Assembly: GCA_948788915.1 (NCBI GenBank) | Contig: CAQFOZ010000021.1 | Location: 1 to 38,975 of the forward strand | From: an uncultured Muribaculaceae bacterium | GTDB lineage: Bacteria; Bacteroidota; Bacteroidia; Bacteroidales; Muribaculaceae | Length of the DNA: 38,975 nt | Direction: 5' to 3' | Shown here: positions 8,427-17,891 of the stretch, in pieces | How the letters are laid out: each line of letters starts with the position of its first letter | Position numbering within the stretch: the first letter of the stretch is position 1 | Notes under the pieces: model-generated | The model's input: the letters and a program-made list of their open reading frames with translations, nothing else | Databases searched by the model: none | What the model was told of the DNA's origin: nothing | Position numbers and translations under genes: made by a program

Positions 8427-9725
8427 TTATTTGGATTCATATGGTCCATGTATAGATTTAACGCGATAAATCATATCGTTGTCGTCAAGCACATAAACAT
8501 AGTAGGAATTTCCACCGGGAGATACGCGAACCACTATGTGACCGTTGCAGCCTGCTATTTTTGAAGCTATGTCGGGATAGTTCTTTTCCTGGTTTGGATG
8601 AAGATTGGTAGTGAAGAAATTTTTTTCCCATGTATAGGTGTTGTTATCGAAAATTCCTGTTGTGATTGAACTCAACAAAGGATAGTCAGGCTGATAATCC
8701 GAGAAATTCTGATTCACAATCACTCTTGGAGCAAATTCATTTTTCTGCATTCCTGATCCCCAGGAGTTTGCGCTTAGATGGTGATGTGCTTTAAACACTT
8801 CAAATCCATTGATGGGTATAGCGGTTTTAATGTAGTTTGATACAGCATTTTGTGGTGCGCTTACAAGATCACCGCAAGCTATATAGTCGAATTTGCCATA
8901 ACGTATGTGAAAACCGCATGATGAAGGGTTTCCACCGGTTTTAGAGTAATTCACTATTTTTCCACCTGTTGAACTGGCATCATCTACTACCCAGGCATTG
9001 CCGTTTCCGCAAATGTTTAAAATAGAGAAATTCTTGTATTTGTCGGCATCGTTGAGCAGTGTAATCTGGTTTTTACCGACTTCAAAACGCATACCGTCAA
9101 ATTTTTTGTTTGCAATTCCCCACTTTATGAATTTTATATATTCATCTGCAAAACCGCTGTCTATAGGAGGGAGATCTTTATCATCCTTGTATGTAGGAAA
9201 TCCGCGATCTATCACATGATTAAAAGGTATTTCATTAAACAGTGCTGTTATACCCGAAAGTTTATATCCGTTCTCCGATGTTTCTGTAGCCATATTCGGT
9301 GAGCCGATATGGTCTATATGAAAGTGGCTTGCCATAAAATAATCGAAAGCCTTTTTGCCGGCAGGCAGGAAGTGACGTATATATGTAGCGTCTGTAATAT
9401 ATGGACGGGTATTAGCATTCGGTTTTTGAGGCACACTTGTCACCTGAGTCTCTGTCTCGCCTGCATCGACAAGCAGTGTGGTTCCGTCCGGAAGGATATA
9501 GAATATACATTCCCCACGTCCTGAATTTATAAGATGTATGTCAAGACAACCTTCTGCCCAGCGCGGTAAAACCTGTCCGATACTTGCATCAGGTAATTCT
9601 CCTTTCTCTTCTTCATGCTTTGCATTAAGGTCATCTTCCCATGGCATTTTTATATGCTCTTCGGAACATGATACCATAGTTCCGGCTATTGTCAAAGCTG
9701 ATATAAATATTGATAGTTTATTCAT
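8427..9725 (-). CDS. Lipoprotein metallo-beta-lactamase-fold hydrolase (ComEC-like), copy 1
   Basis: A 432-residue predicted lipoprotein: the lipobox GTMVSC places the lipidated Cys at residue 20, and an acidic linker follows. The MBL fold starts near residue 58. LDIHLINSGRGECIFYILPDG followed by LLVDAG resembles the first strands of the ComEC hydrolase domain (LDVGQGD, LIDAG). The metal motif HFHIDH is at residues 134-139; further ligands are likely D286 (ACGDL) and H314-H316 (KAHHHLS). Characterised MBL enzymes with such sites act on phosphodiesters, lactams or thioesters. It is the last gene of the SusCD operon, 34 bases after its paralogue, so a role in processing the imported substrate is likely. 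The chemistry is unknown. Confidence 0.85.
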   Translation of the reverse strand: MNKLSIFISALTIAGTMVSCSEEHIKMPWEDDLNAKHEEEKGELPDASIGQVLPRWAEGCLDIHLINSGRGECIFYILPDGTTLLVDAGETETQVTSVPQKPNANTRPYITDATYIRHFLPAGKKAFDYFMASHFHIDHIGSPNMATETSENGYKLSGITALFNEIPFNHVIDRGFPTYKDDKDLPPIDSGFADEYIKFIKWGIANKKFDGMRFEVGKNQITLLNDADKYKNFSILNICGNGNAWVVDDASSTGGKIVNYSKTGGNPSSCGFHIRYGKFDYIACGDLVSAPQNAVSNYIKTAIPINGFEVFKAHHHLSANSWGSGMQKNEFAPRVIVNQNFSDYQPDYPLLSSITTGIFDNNTYTWEKNFFTTNLHPNQEKNYPDIASKIAGCNGHIVVRVSPGGNSYYVYVLDDNDMIYRVKSIHGPYESK

Positions 9726-9759
9726 TATTGTAATAATTACGAATATTTAAAGTTACTTC

Positions 9760-10965
9760 TTATTTTTTACATTTGAATGGTCCGTCGATACTTTTAACAC
9801 GATAAGCGTTATCAGTATCATCGAGCATTATTACATAAAATTCTTTTCCTCCAGGCATCACTCTTACTACCACATGACCTCCGATTCCCGCACAATTCTT
9901 GTACACCTCCGGATTTGCTTCGAGAAGCGAATTGTCTATATTGGTGAAATATTGACGAGTTTTTCCGGTAGCAATTCTTTGTATAATGTCCTGATCGGGT
10001 TGTATTACGCGTACATAGAAACTCTGAGTCACCATTACCTGTGGTTTAAGAATTGCCATGGTTGTCTCAGTCATTGTACCTGGAGACAGGTGGTGGTTGC
10101 TTTTTGTGGCTTCAATTTCTTTTCCTACAGCTTCCGCCAATGTTTTTTGAGAATCAGTGCTTCCTCCGTTGAGATCGCCGGCTGTCAGATAGTCGAAATC
10201 TCCATATGAGAGAAGGAAACCGCAAGAAGCACCGTTTTCCCTTATTTTGCCAGGTTCATAGCAATTGAAAGACTTGCCGTCTTTCCATACATATCCGTTG
10301 GCGCAAAGATTTTTGATCTTGCACGAAGGATATTTCTGGGGATTATATTGCATTGAAATCTGGTCTTCGCTTCCGAGCTTAAGAGCTTCAGCCTTCAATG
10401 TACCTTTATTTACATGACATTCAAGAAATTTACGGTAGTTTGCCAAAGATTTCTCACTGCGAGCCTTTACATCTATCGCATCAAAATCAGGATATGCCCG
10501 GTCTATAATCGTCCGGAAAGGGATACGGTCATAAAGTGCAGTCAATCCGGATTCTATATAGTTTCCTTTTGGCGACAATGAATACTCCGGTTCCATTTGT
10601 CCCATATGATCCATGTGATAATGACTCAGCATAAAATAATCTATGGAATCCTTTCGCGGAGAGAAATGACGGATATAGTTTGCATATGTGTCCGCAGGAC
10701 GAGTGAATTCATTGGGACGCTGTGCGTCGTTCTGCATGTTTTTTGACTGATGGATGAATTCTCCGGCATCGACCACCATAGTGGTGCCGTCGGGAAGAAT
10801 GAAAAAAGTGCATTCGCCCCGGGCTGTGTTCACTGCGTGTATGTCGAGCATACCTTCCTGCCAGAAAGGTAGAGTCTCACCCTGTTTCGCTATATTTTTG
10901 CTGCCGGAGGCATTCCCCGAAAGGAATGCTCCAACTAACAAAAATAACATCTTGGCTTTTTTCAT
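9760..10965 (-). CDS. Exported metallo-beta-lactamase-fold hydrolase (ComEC-like), copy 2
   Basis: A 401-residue paralogue of the following gene product with the same architecture: LDIHAVNTARGECTFFILPDG, VVDAG, metal motif HYHMDH at residues 115-120, D264 (TAGDL) and H291-H292 (SNHHLSPG). The C-terminal module (GGHVVVRVMPGG, YRVKSIDGPF) is also shared. It has an ordinary signal peptide (hydrophobic residues 6-18) without a lipobox, so it is probably periplasmic, whereas its sister is a lipoprotein. The pair looks like a tandem duplication that has diverged. It lies 34 bases downstream of the large lipoprotein gene in the same operon. Substrate unknown. Confidence 0.84.
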   Translation of the reverse strand: MKKAKMLFLLVGAFLSGNASGSKNIAKQGETLPFWQEGMLDIHAVNTARGECTFFILPDGTTMVVDAGEFIHQSKNMQNDAQRPNEFTRPADTYANYIRHFSPRKDSIDYFMLSHYHMDHMGQMEPEYSLSPKGNYIESGLTALYDRIPFRTIIDRAYPDFDAIDVKARSEKSLANYRKFLECHVNKGTLKAEALKLGSEDQISMQYNPQKYPSCKIKNLCANGYVWKDGKSFNCYEPGKIRENGASCGFLLSYGDFDYLTAGDLNGGSTDSQKTLAEAVGKEIEATKSNHHLSPGTMTETTMAILKPQVMVTQSFYVRVIQPDQDIIQRIATGKTRQYFTNIDNSLLEANPEVYKNCAGIGGHVVVRVMPGGKEFYVIMLDDTDNAYRVKSIDGPFKCKK

Positions 10966-10999
10966 TTGCCTATATGTCTGTCTTATTTATATACAATTA

Positions 11000-12622
11000 T
11001 TATTTTACATACACCGGACGTAGGCAAAAACCGGCTTTGGCATCGAAAGCTTTGTTCCAGTAAGGATATCTGACTCCGGCATTGGCAATAGAGAGAACGA
11101 ATCCATAACACGGTTCCGTTGCACCATCACCGGTTATGACTTCTGATCCCCAGTATACACCTTGTGTGCCTTGTACATTAACATTAAAGTCGGAGGCATT
11201 ATACCGTCTGCCGGCTTTTGGCAGGAAGAGACCTTTCTTGAGTTCTTCCGGTGTCATTTCAACAACATCTTCGTTGATTGTCGGAGCTTCTCCTTCTTTA
11301 GGATCGAAGAAAAGGAAGCCGGTAACATATTTGCCTTCGCCGACTTTAACTGAAACATACTGGCGCGATGCCTTGGTGGTAAGGTTATCAAAATCCTGTT
11401 TTGTTGGCATGCGATATTTACCTTTTGATGCCCAGAATGCGAGGTCTCCGTATCTGGCGGTGCCAAAATCTGTTGTTGCCACAGTACATGCCTGATCTGT
11501 AAAGAGTTTACCTGATATGTCTGTGCCAACGGCAGCAGTTGCCGATGAGTTGGGATCCTTACTGAAAGGATCTGCGATACCACCCCAGTTGAAGTGGTCG
11601 TACTGAGGGGTATAGGCACTTGGACTGAATGTAACCGCTTTATTTACACCTGCCATGTTCTCGTAGTTGACAAACATGTATTGCTCCGGAGCAATACGCC
11701 AGTTAGTCTGGAAACCATCCTGGGTTGCATTTTCAATATACTGCAAGTTGCCTGTAGCCCAATATGTGTCGGCAACAAGAATAGTTCCCTCTATAACAGG
11801 TTTGACGGTTGATACTTTCGGCATTTCAGCTTCCAGAGAACGTAAACCTCCACGTTGTGCATTGAAGGTGGAAGAAAGAATTTCCTTTTCACATAAAAGA
11901 TTATTGTCGGAATCAAAAGCCTCTAATTTCAGGCTTTCATATTCTCCTACCGGGATTGAGAATGTTGTCGATATTGTAGCGTCTTTACGTTCAGGAAGAT
12001 TTATGGTCAATATCTCAGATCCTGTTTTTGCCTGAAGTCCGTTCTCAAGGCCATCTTCGAAATTTACTGTATAATTTCCTGAAAGAGCTTTTTCGGAGCT
12101 AAGTACGAGTTTGGAAGTCGCGGTGTTTACTTCCGTTACTTTCAATGTAACATAAGACATCAGTTGTTTGAAAGCTATTTCTGGTGAATTGTTTATCGGC
12201 GCTATCATAAGCGAACAGCTTCCGTAGGAATTGGGGGCAATCTCGGACGGAAGATTTATGGAAAGCTCTTTTCCAATTACCGACACATTGGTAGGGTGCA
12301 CGGCATATTCGCCTAATGTTTTACCCTCAGGTATAGTTCCTGAGAATATTGCTTTTCTTGTATCACCTGTTCCATCCAGGGGCAGGACGGCAACAGTACC
12401 GTCGGTACATACCAGTCCTATAGCATCTTCGCCAAGCCAGCGGGCTTCTCCTGTATTTATCAGTGAAGCTCGTGTTGAGCCACAATTCTCTATAGAGGCC
12501 ATAAATCTGACATCACCGGTAGTAGAGAACTTCAGACCGGGATCATATACCTCTTCCTTATCACTGCATGAAGCCAAGGCGGCAACTGCCAGTATAAAGA
12601 ATATGTTATGTTTTAGTTTCAT
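11000..12622 (-). CDS. Surface lipoprotein with fimbrillin-like N-terminus and FISUMP-like C-terminus
   Basis: A 540-residue lipoprotein with lipobox ALASC (Cys19). Residues of about 35-260 resemble the fimbrillin/Mfa-like lipoproteins of Bacteroidales (VRFMASIENCGSTRA, LGEYAVHPTN, beta-rich with YVTLKV). The C-terminal part from about residue 280 has features of FISUMP-type domains: YWATGNLQY, GKYRMPTKQDFDNL, GVYWGSEV and the terminal FCLRPVYVK. It sits 31 bases after susD, the usual slot for a surface glycan-binding protein, so substrate capture is plausible; the sequence itself does not show a ligand. It could instead be an adhesin co-expressed with the transporter. Confidence 0.75.
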   Translation of the reverse strand: MKLKHNIFFILAVAALASCSDKEEVYDPGLKFSTTGDVRFMASIENCGSTRASLINTGEARWLGEDAIGLVCTDGTVAVLPLDGTGDTRKAIFSGTIPEGKTLGEYAVHPTNVSVIGKELSINLPSEIAPNSYGSCSLMIAPINNSPEIAFKQLMSYVTLKVTEVNTATSKLVLSSEKALSGNYTVNFEDGLENGLQAKTGSEILTINLPERKDATISTTFSIPVGEYESLKLEAFDSDNNLLCEKEILSSTFNAQRGGLRSLEAEMPKVSTVKPVIEGTILVADTYWATGNLQYIENATQDGFQTNWRIAPEQYMFVNYENMAGVNKAVTFSPSAYTPQYDHFNWGGIADPFSKDPNSSATAAVGTDISGKLFTDQACTVATTDFGTARYGDLAFWASKGKYRMPTKQDFDNLTTKASRQYVSVKVGEGKYVTGFLFFDPKEGEAPTINEDVVEMTPEELKKGLFLPKAGRRYNASDFNVNVQGTQGVYWGSEVITGDGATEPCYGFVLSIANAGVRYPYWNKAFDAKAGFCLRPVYVK

Positions 12623-12653
12623 ATTTTTTATTGCTTGATTAGTAGCCCGGATA

Positions 12654-14459
12654 TTAATAGCCGGGGTTATTGTTTGATAAACCGATCAGAGGATTTGTTA
12701 CCATTTCGCTGTAAGGGAAAGGCCAAAGCTCATCCTTACCGAGTACGAATTTACGGGTTGTGTGCAGACGGGCATCGAATTTCTTGCCGTCAAAAGTAGA
12801 TGTTCCGTCATGTGTAACAGTCCAGTTTTTATCAATAATAGGTTTGGCGTTGGTTACAGTTTTGTTGTATGCTATTGCATATTGCGGACCGTTTATTGCC
12901 TTATACGCAACAGGAGTTTCACCGTCATCTTCTTTCCAACGGCGGATATCGAACCAACGGAAACCTTCACAGCATAATTCCACTTTGCGTTCATACCGGA
13001 GTGCGGAACGAAGTTCATCTCTGTCTGTAGATGTCACTTCCGGCATTTTTACTCTCGCACGTACACGGTTGATATTTGCACGGGCTTTGGCAAGATTGCC
13101 TCCGTCCATTTCAATATTTGCTTCAGCGTTGATAAGAAGTACTTCCGCGAGCCTGATCAGAGGCACATCCAGTTCGTCTTCATAACTTGTGCCGGTTATA
13201 GTACTGTAATATGCAGGATCCGTGTATTTTCTCCACAAAAAGCTGCCGGGACCTTTTGTGCCGTTAGGGCCGTATTCACTCTTGTTTCCGGTAACGTCTC
13301 CATTGCTGACAGCTTTTCCTGTATGGTAATCCATTACAGTCTTGTCTGCCGGATCAATGGAGAACTGCACTCCCATGACACGTGAGCCGGAACGGGCGCA
13401 ATAGAGATCAAGACGCGGATCGCGGTTTTTCCATGGATCCTGCCAATCGTATAGAGGTGATTCAGTGATTGCTTTTCCATCTGTACACTGGAAAGTCTGC
13501 ATCAAGGCAAGAGATGGCCCTGCGCCGGCGGCTCCGTTGTGTACACGTGAAGCAAAGGTATAGATTCCGGTGTGGGTGTTGGCAGCTGCCAGACGGTTAT
13601 ATTCCATGCTCCATATCCATTCTTTTGAGCCTTGTTCGGCTGCGAAACCGAAAAGAGGAGTACAGTCCGGTTCCCCTTCTACGTGGGTAGGATAATAAGT
13701 GACATCCAGTGGTGTCAGGTCATGGATGCCCTCTGCGAGTGTAAGTGCTTTTTCAGAGTATTTGGCTGCATCGGCATAATAGCCCCACTCAAGGCATATT
13801 CTGGATTTAAGGGCGTATGCGGCTATCCGTCCTATACGGACCATACCCCATTCCGATTTGTCCCATGCAACCGGCAGTTTGTCAAGAAGGTCGTCATTCA
13901 TCTCTGACAATACCCACTCTATTATCTCTTTTTTAGATACTCGTGGATAGGCATAGTCGTTAAGGTTCAGACAGTGGTCTATTTTAGGTACGTCACCGTA
14001 CATTTTGCAAGCCCAGTCGTAAAAATATGCCCTAAGACACAGACACTCCGCTTTTAACTGATAGTATTGTTCATCGGAAGTCTTGGATCTGATGTTGTCA
14101 AGATTGTCATAAACAAGATGTACACGACCCAAACCTTTGTATATGCGAGCATAGAAATTCTCTACATGTCCGTAGGAGGATGTTATGGTTGACAGAGTAA
14201 AATCGGGCCAGTTGGAAAGTGCGGTTCGTGTGGCTCCAATATCAGTCAGCTGGTCGAGCCAACGGTTCGGACCGGGCTCATATTGCATTATGTTGTTGGG
14301 CAGAGCCTTGTAGGCGGCAAGTAACCCAGATTCCGCTTCTTCCGCACTTGCCGGGAATGAAGACGTTGAAGGTCCTGTAAGCGGCTCGCGGTCAAGAGAG
14401 CAAGAAGCTAATGCTGTTGCCAGAAATAGTGCAGATATATATTTTATCTTTAGTTTCAT
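12654..14459 (-). CDS. susD: SusD/RagB-family substrate-binding lipoprotein
   Basis: SusD proteins form the surface lid over the SusC barrel and bind the ligand. The 601-residue product has signal peptide and lipobox ATALASC (Cys20), then the SusD N-terminal signature (LDREPLTGPSTSSFPASAEE), TPR-like helices, and the conserved C-terminal RagB/SusD segment (LIRLAEVLLINAEANIE, NINRVRARV, ALRYERKVELCCEGFRWFDIRRW, LWPFPYSEM). It ends with NPLIGLSNNNPGY, typical of the family. The start codon is 11 bases after the susC stop, so the two are translationally linked. The gene symbol is used in the family sense; the ligand is unknown. Confidence 0.95.
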   Translation of the reverse strand: MKLKIKYISALFLATALASCSLDREPLTGPSTSSFPASAEEAESGLLAAYKALPNNIMQYEPGPNRWLDQLTDIGATRTALSNWPDFTLSTITSSYGHVENFYARIYKGLGRVHLVYDNLDNIRSKTSDEQYYQLKAECLCLRAYFYDWACKMYGDVPKIDHCLNLNDYAYPRVSKKEIIEWVLSEMNDDLLDKLPVAWDKSEWGMVRIGRIAAYALKSRICLEWGYYADAAKYSEKALTLAEGIHDLTPLDVTYYPTHVEGEPDCTPLFGFAAEQGSKEWIWSMEYNRLAAANTHTGIYTFASRVHNGAAGAGPSLALMQTFQCTDGKAITESPLYDWQDPWKNRDPRLDLYCARSGSRVMGVQFSIDPADKTVMDYHTGKAVSNGDVTGNKSEYGPNGTKGPGSFLWRKYTDPAYYSTITGTSYEDELDVPLIRLAEVLLINAEANIEMDGGNLAKARANINRVRARVKMPEVTSTDRDELRSALRYERKVELCCEGFRWFDIRRWKEDDGETPVAYKAINGPQYAIAYNKTVTNAKPIIDKNWTVTHDGTSTFDGKKFDARLHTTRKFVLGKDELWPFPYSEMVTNPLIGLSNNNPGY

Positions 14460-14470
14460 GTTTGCTGTTA

Positions 14471-17400
14471 TTAAAATTGAACTTCAACTCCGAATGTGTA
14501 AGTGCTTACAAGTGGATAATTGCTTCCTATTGAACCGGTTGTGGCTCCCTGTGCACCGCTTTGGTATGAAATTTCCGGATCGTAGCCGTTGTAAAATTTT
14601 GTTATTGTGAAAAGGTTTGTGGCATTTCCGTATATCATCACACCTTTAAGTTTTGTCGGTTTCAATATCTTTTTAGGCAAAGAATAGCTCAACTGGATAT
14701 TTTTAAGACGGAAATATGATGCATCCGCCATCCAGAACGTTGAAACCTTTGTATTGAGATTACTTGTGTAAGATAAACGGGGATATTTTGCATTTGGATT
14801 CTGTTCAGTCCAGTTGTCGAGATGACATTTTTGGAATGTACCGCCGCTTACACTTGGTTGAGTATAAGCTCCGCTCATGTATGCATCAGCTTTGCCTACC
14901 CCCTGGAACTGTGCCGAGAGGTTGATTCCCTTCCAGCCAAGGTTCAAAGTCAGGCCGTAAGTATATCTCGGAATCAGAGAACCGAGAATCTGTTTGTCGG
15001 CATCTGTGATTTTACCGTCTTTGTTATAATCTTCATAAACCAGGTCTCCCGGATGAGTCTCGATACCGAATTGCGGGCAATTTGCGTTCATCCAGTCGGC
15101 TTGTTCCTGGGTCTGCACCATACCCAGACACTTGAGAAGGTAAAGTGAGTTTATTGAAGAACCCTCCTGGTTGCGTATAACACCGCTTGTTCCGTAGGTG
15201 CCCTTCATATCTACGATTTTGTTGATTACATCAGAAAGGTTGGCATTGACACTGAAATTGAAGTCTCCGAAATTATGGCGGTAGCCGAGTGCGATTTCCC
15301 AGCCTTTATTTGTAACTACACCTGCGTTCTGGTATGGTGCGCCCAAGCCTATTGTGGAAGGTATGTCAAGTTCCATAAGAATACCTTTGGTTTTCTTGAA
15401 ATAGTAATCTGCCACGATGGTAAAGGAGTTCCACAAGGTTGCGTCAATACCGATATCGGTCATGCGGGTGGTTTCCCATGTGATATCTTCATTGGCAAGA
15501 GAGTTCTGTGCCACTATAGGATGAACTTTACCTCCGGCGGAAATAGAGCTTATCGTGAGGTTTTGGGAAGCAGGATAATATGAATTTATATTCTGGTTAC
15601 CCAGTGTTCCGTGTGATGCGCGTAATTTGAATTCACTGAGCACTTGGGTCACCGGTTCCATAAATTTCTCTTCGGTCAGACGCCAAGCTGCCGAGAAAGA
15701 GGGGAACAGACCCCAGCGGTGTTTCTTTACAAAACGTGAAGAACCGTCGTAACGCAAATTTGCCTCGAAAAGGTAACGGTTGTCGAAATTATAGTTTACA
15801 CGTCCGAAGTATGACATCAGAGACATCTGGTTTCGGGTGCCCTCATTGTCTTTGAATTCATTGTCTCCTCCGGCATTTATTACTTCATAGTCTGGATAGG
15901 CAAAGCTGTTGCGGTACGCACCGAGGCTGTAATAGTCATAATTTTCGTATGAACATCCCAAAAGCAGACGCAATTCATGTTTGCCGAAATCCTTGTTGGC
16001 TTGAAGAGTGGCATGATAATAACCGTTGTATGCGAAAGATACGGTTTCTTTGAGAGAGTTGTATTCTGCGTTTGATATAGGAGACACATTACCGTATGGG
16101 TCGGAATGATATTCTACCAGATCTATAAATCTGTGGGTTTTCACACCGGTAAGTTGCGGTGCTACCTTAAGTTCCACATTAAGCCATTTCAGCGGTTTTA
16201 TCTCCAGGGATGCCGCTCCTTTGAGCACACCGTTTTGACGGATATTGTTTCCGCCCACACCGGTTTCAATCATAGGAAGCGGGTTTGTGGTTCCCCCGGT
16301 AAAAGGTGCGTAGCTGCCGTCGCTCCACTGTGCGAGCATAATCGGGTCTTTGGCATTCATGAAAGAAAAGACGGTTCCTTGAAAGGGATTGGTGTTGCGC
16401 CTGGCATACGTTCCTGCGATATCCAGACGGAAATTGAAAAGTTCGTTGATTTTAACATCCATATTGTTACGGATATTAAAACGCTGGTAATCGGAGTTTT
16501 TGATAATACCGTTCTGTTGCAGATAACCGAAAGAGGTCATGGAGCGTATCTTTTCAGAACCAGCGTTCATCGATATTACATGGTTTTGAGTGAATCCGTT
16601 GCCGTTCATCAGCCTTTTCTGCCAGTCTATGATCGGATATGCGTCCGGATCAAGATAATTGTTTTTGCGATAGTTTGCGATATATTCATCGGTATAGATT
16701 GAAGTGGCGCCATCGTTTTCTGTAGACAGGCGCGCAAGACGCATATAGTCTTCAGGGCCAACAACGTCGGGATATACCACTGGTTTTTGCCAGCCGACAT
16801 ATCCCCGGTATGTGAGTCCGAAAGAGCCTTTCTGGGCACGTTTGGTGGTAATCAGGATCACACCGTTTGCCGCGCGGCTACCGTATATAGCGGAAGAAGC
16901 GGCATCTTTCAGCACAGAAATCTGATCGATCTGGGAAGCGTCTACCGAGTTCATGTCTCCTTCCACACCGTCTATCAATACAAGAGGAGAACAGTCGGAG
17001 CCTCCGAAAGATCCGATACCGCGGATCTGGATATTGGCACCGTCTGCACCGGGAGCGCCACCTGCTGTGGTTACTGTCACACCTGAGGCCATACCCTGAA
17101 GTGCCGTGGAAAGCTGGGTGATCGGACGGCTGTTGAATTCGGATGTGGATACTGCGGAAACTGAACCGGTAAGGTTAACTTTTTTCTGGGTGCCGTAACC
17201 TATAACTACAACCTCATCAAGTTGCTCTGAATTGTCTTTGAGGCGAATGAGCAGATCTATATCTTTTCCTGGCTTTATTCTGGCAGTTTCATATCCGATA
17301 AAGGATACCGCAAGTTCTTTATTGGGATTTGTTTTCAATTCAAACTTTCCGTCTATGTCTGTCATTACGGCATTGTTTCCCGATCCGCGCACTGTGGCTC

Positions 17401-17812
17401 CGATCATCGGTTCTCCGTTTTGATCTATGACAGTTCCCGTCACAGTCTTCAGGTCTTCCGGGTTTTCTTTAGCAGAAGCTGTGTTTTTGTTTTCTCTGGA
17501 AGCACGGGTGATGACGATAGATTTTGCCGAAACAATATTGTAAGCAAGATTCTTTTTCGGCAGAACTGAGTTTAGAATTTTCTCTACACCGGCATTTTTC
17601 ATGCTGATGGTTACATCCCTTTTGGAATCGATCACATCCGAACGGTATGAGAAACGATAGGATGTCTGTTGTTCAATCTGGCTGAACAATTGCGACAACG
17701 TGGCATTGTTAAGATTAACTGTCACCCCTGTTGTCTGCGATAAAGCGCTGAATGATATGCAAAATAGCGTTATCATTAGGCTTAGTCGCCTGAAAAATTT
17801 GGAAAGTGGCAT
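14471..17812 (-). CDS. susC: SusC/RagA-family TonB-dependent transporter with STN signalling domain
   Basis: An outer-membrane TonB-dependent channel of 1113 residues. Order of parts: signal peptide (about 1-26), STN domain (about 29-103, TVNLNNATLSQLFSQI and MKNAGVEKIL), carboxypeptidase-regulatory-like beta domain (about 123-193, TGTVIDQNGEPMIGATV), the family motif DEVVVIGYGTQ (about 199-209), plug domain (IQIRGIGSFGG, LVLIDGVEGDM, VLKDAASSAIYGSRAANGV), then the 22-strand barrel ending in the aromatic F of VEVQF. The STN domain is the part that contacts a FecR anti-sigma factor in FecA-type systems, and such a pair lies immediately upstream. The gap to fecR is 79 bases, with no clear promoter seen. 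Confidence 0.96.
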   Translation of the reverse strand: MPLSKFFRRLSLMITLFCISFSALSQTTGVTVNLNNATLSQLFSQIEQQTSYRFSYRSDVIDSKRDVTISMKNAGVEKILNSVLPKKNLAYNIVSAKSIVITRASRENKNTASAKENPEDLKTVTGTVIDQNGEPMIGATVRGSGNNAVMTDIDGKFELKTNPNKELAVSFIGYETARIKPGKDIDLLIRLKDNSEQLDEVVVIGYGTQKKVNLTGSVSAVSTSEFNSRPITQLSTALQGMASGVTVTTAGGAPGADGANIQIRGIGSFGGSDCSPLVLIDGVEGDMNSVDASQIDQISVLKDAASSAIYGSRAANGVILITTKRAQKGSFGLTYRGYVGWQKPVVYPDVVGPEDYMRLARLSTENDGATSIYTDEYIANYRKNNYLDPDAYPIIDWQKRLMNGNGFTQNHVISMNAGSEKIRSMTSFGYLQQNGIIKNSDYQRFNIRNNMDVKINELFNFRLDIAGTYARRNTNPFQGTVFSFMNAKDPIMLAQWSDGSYAPFTGGTTNPLPMIETGVGGNNIRQNGVLKGAASLEIKPLKWLNVELKVAPQLTGVKTHRFIDLVEYHSDPYGNVSPISNAEYNSLKETVSFAYNGYYHATLQANKDFGKHELRLLLGCSYENYDYYSLGAYRNSFAYPDYEVINAGGDNEFKDNEGTRNQMSLMSYFGRVNYNFDNRYLFEANLRYDGSSRFVKKHRWGLFPSFSAAWRLTEEKFMEPVTQVLSEFKLRASHGTLGNQNINSYYPASQNLTISSISAGGKVHPIVAQNSLANEDITWETTRMTDIGIDATLWNSFTIVADYYFKKTKGILMELDIPSTIGLGAPYQNAGVVTNKGWEIALGYRHNFGDFNFSVNANLSDVINKIVDMKGTYGTSGVIRNQEGSSINSLYLLKCLGMVQTQEQADWMNANCPQFGIETHPGDLVYEDYNKDGKITDADKQILGSLIPRYTYGLTLNLGWKGINLSAQFQGVGKADAYMSGAYTQPSVSGGTFQKCHLDNWTEQNPNAKYPRLSYTSNLNTKVSTFWMADASYFRLKNIQLSYSLPKKILKPTKLKGVMIYGNATNLFTITKFYNGYDPEISYQSGAQGATTGSIGSNYPLVSTYTFGVEVQF

Positions 17813-17891
17813 AAATAATATTTAGGTTAGTTAGATTTTCAGGTATAATGCGTCTATATAAAATAGACAACTCAGAAAAGGATTTGTACCA

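Noticed and set aside
16106..16702. Plus-strand open frame of 198 codons inside susC
   Set aside because: It is antisense to the well-conserved barrel region of SusC, shows no recognisable domain and is a frame shadow of the real gene.
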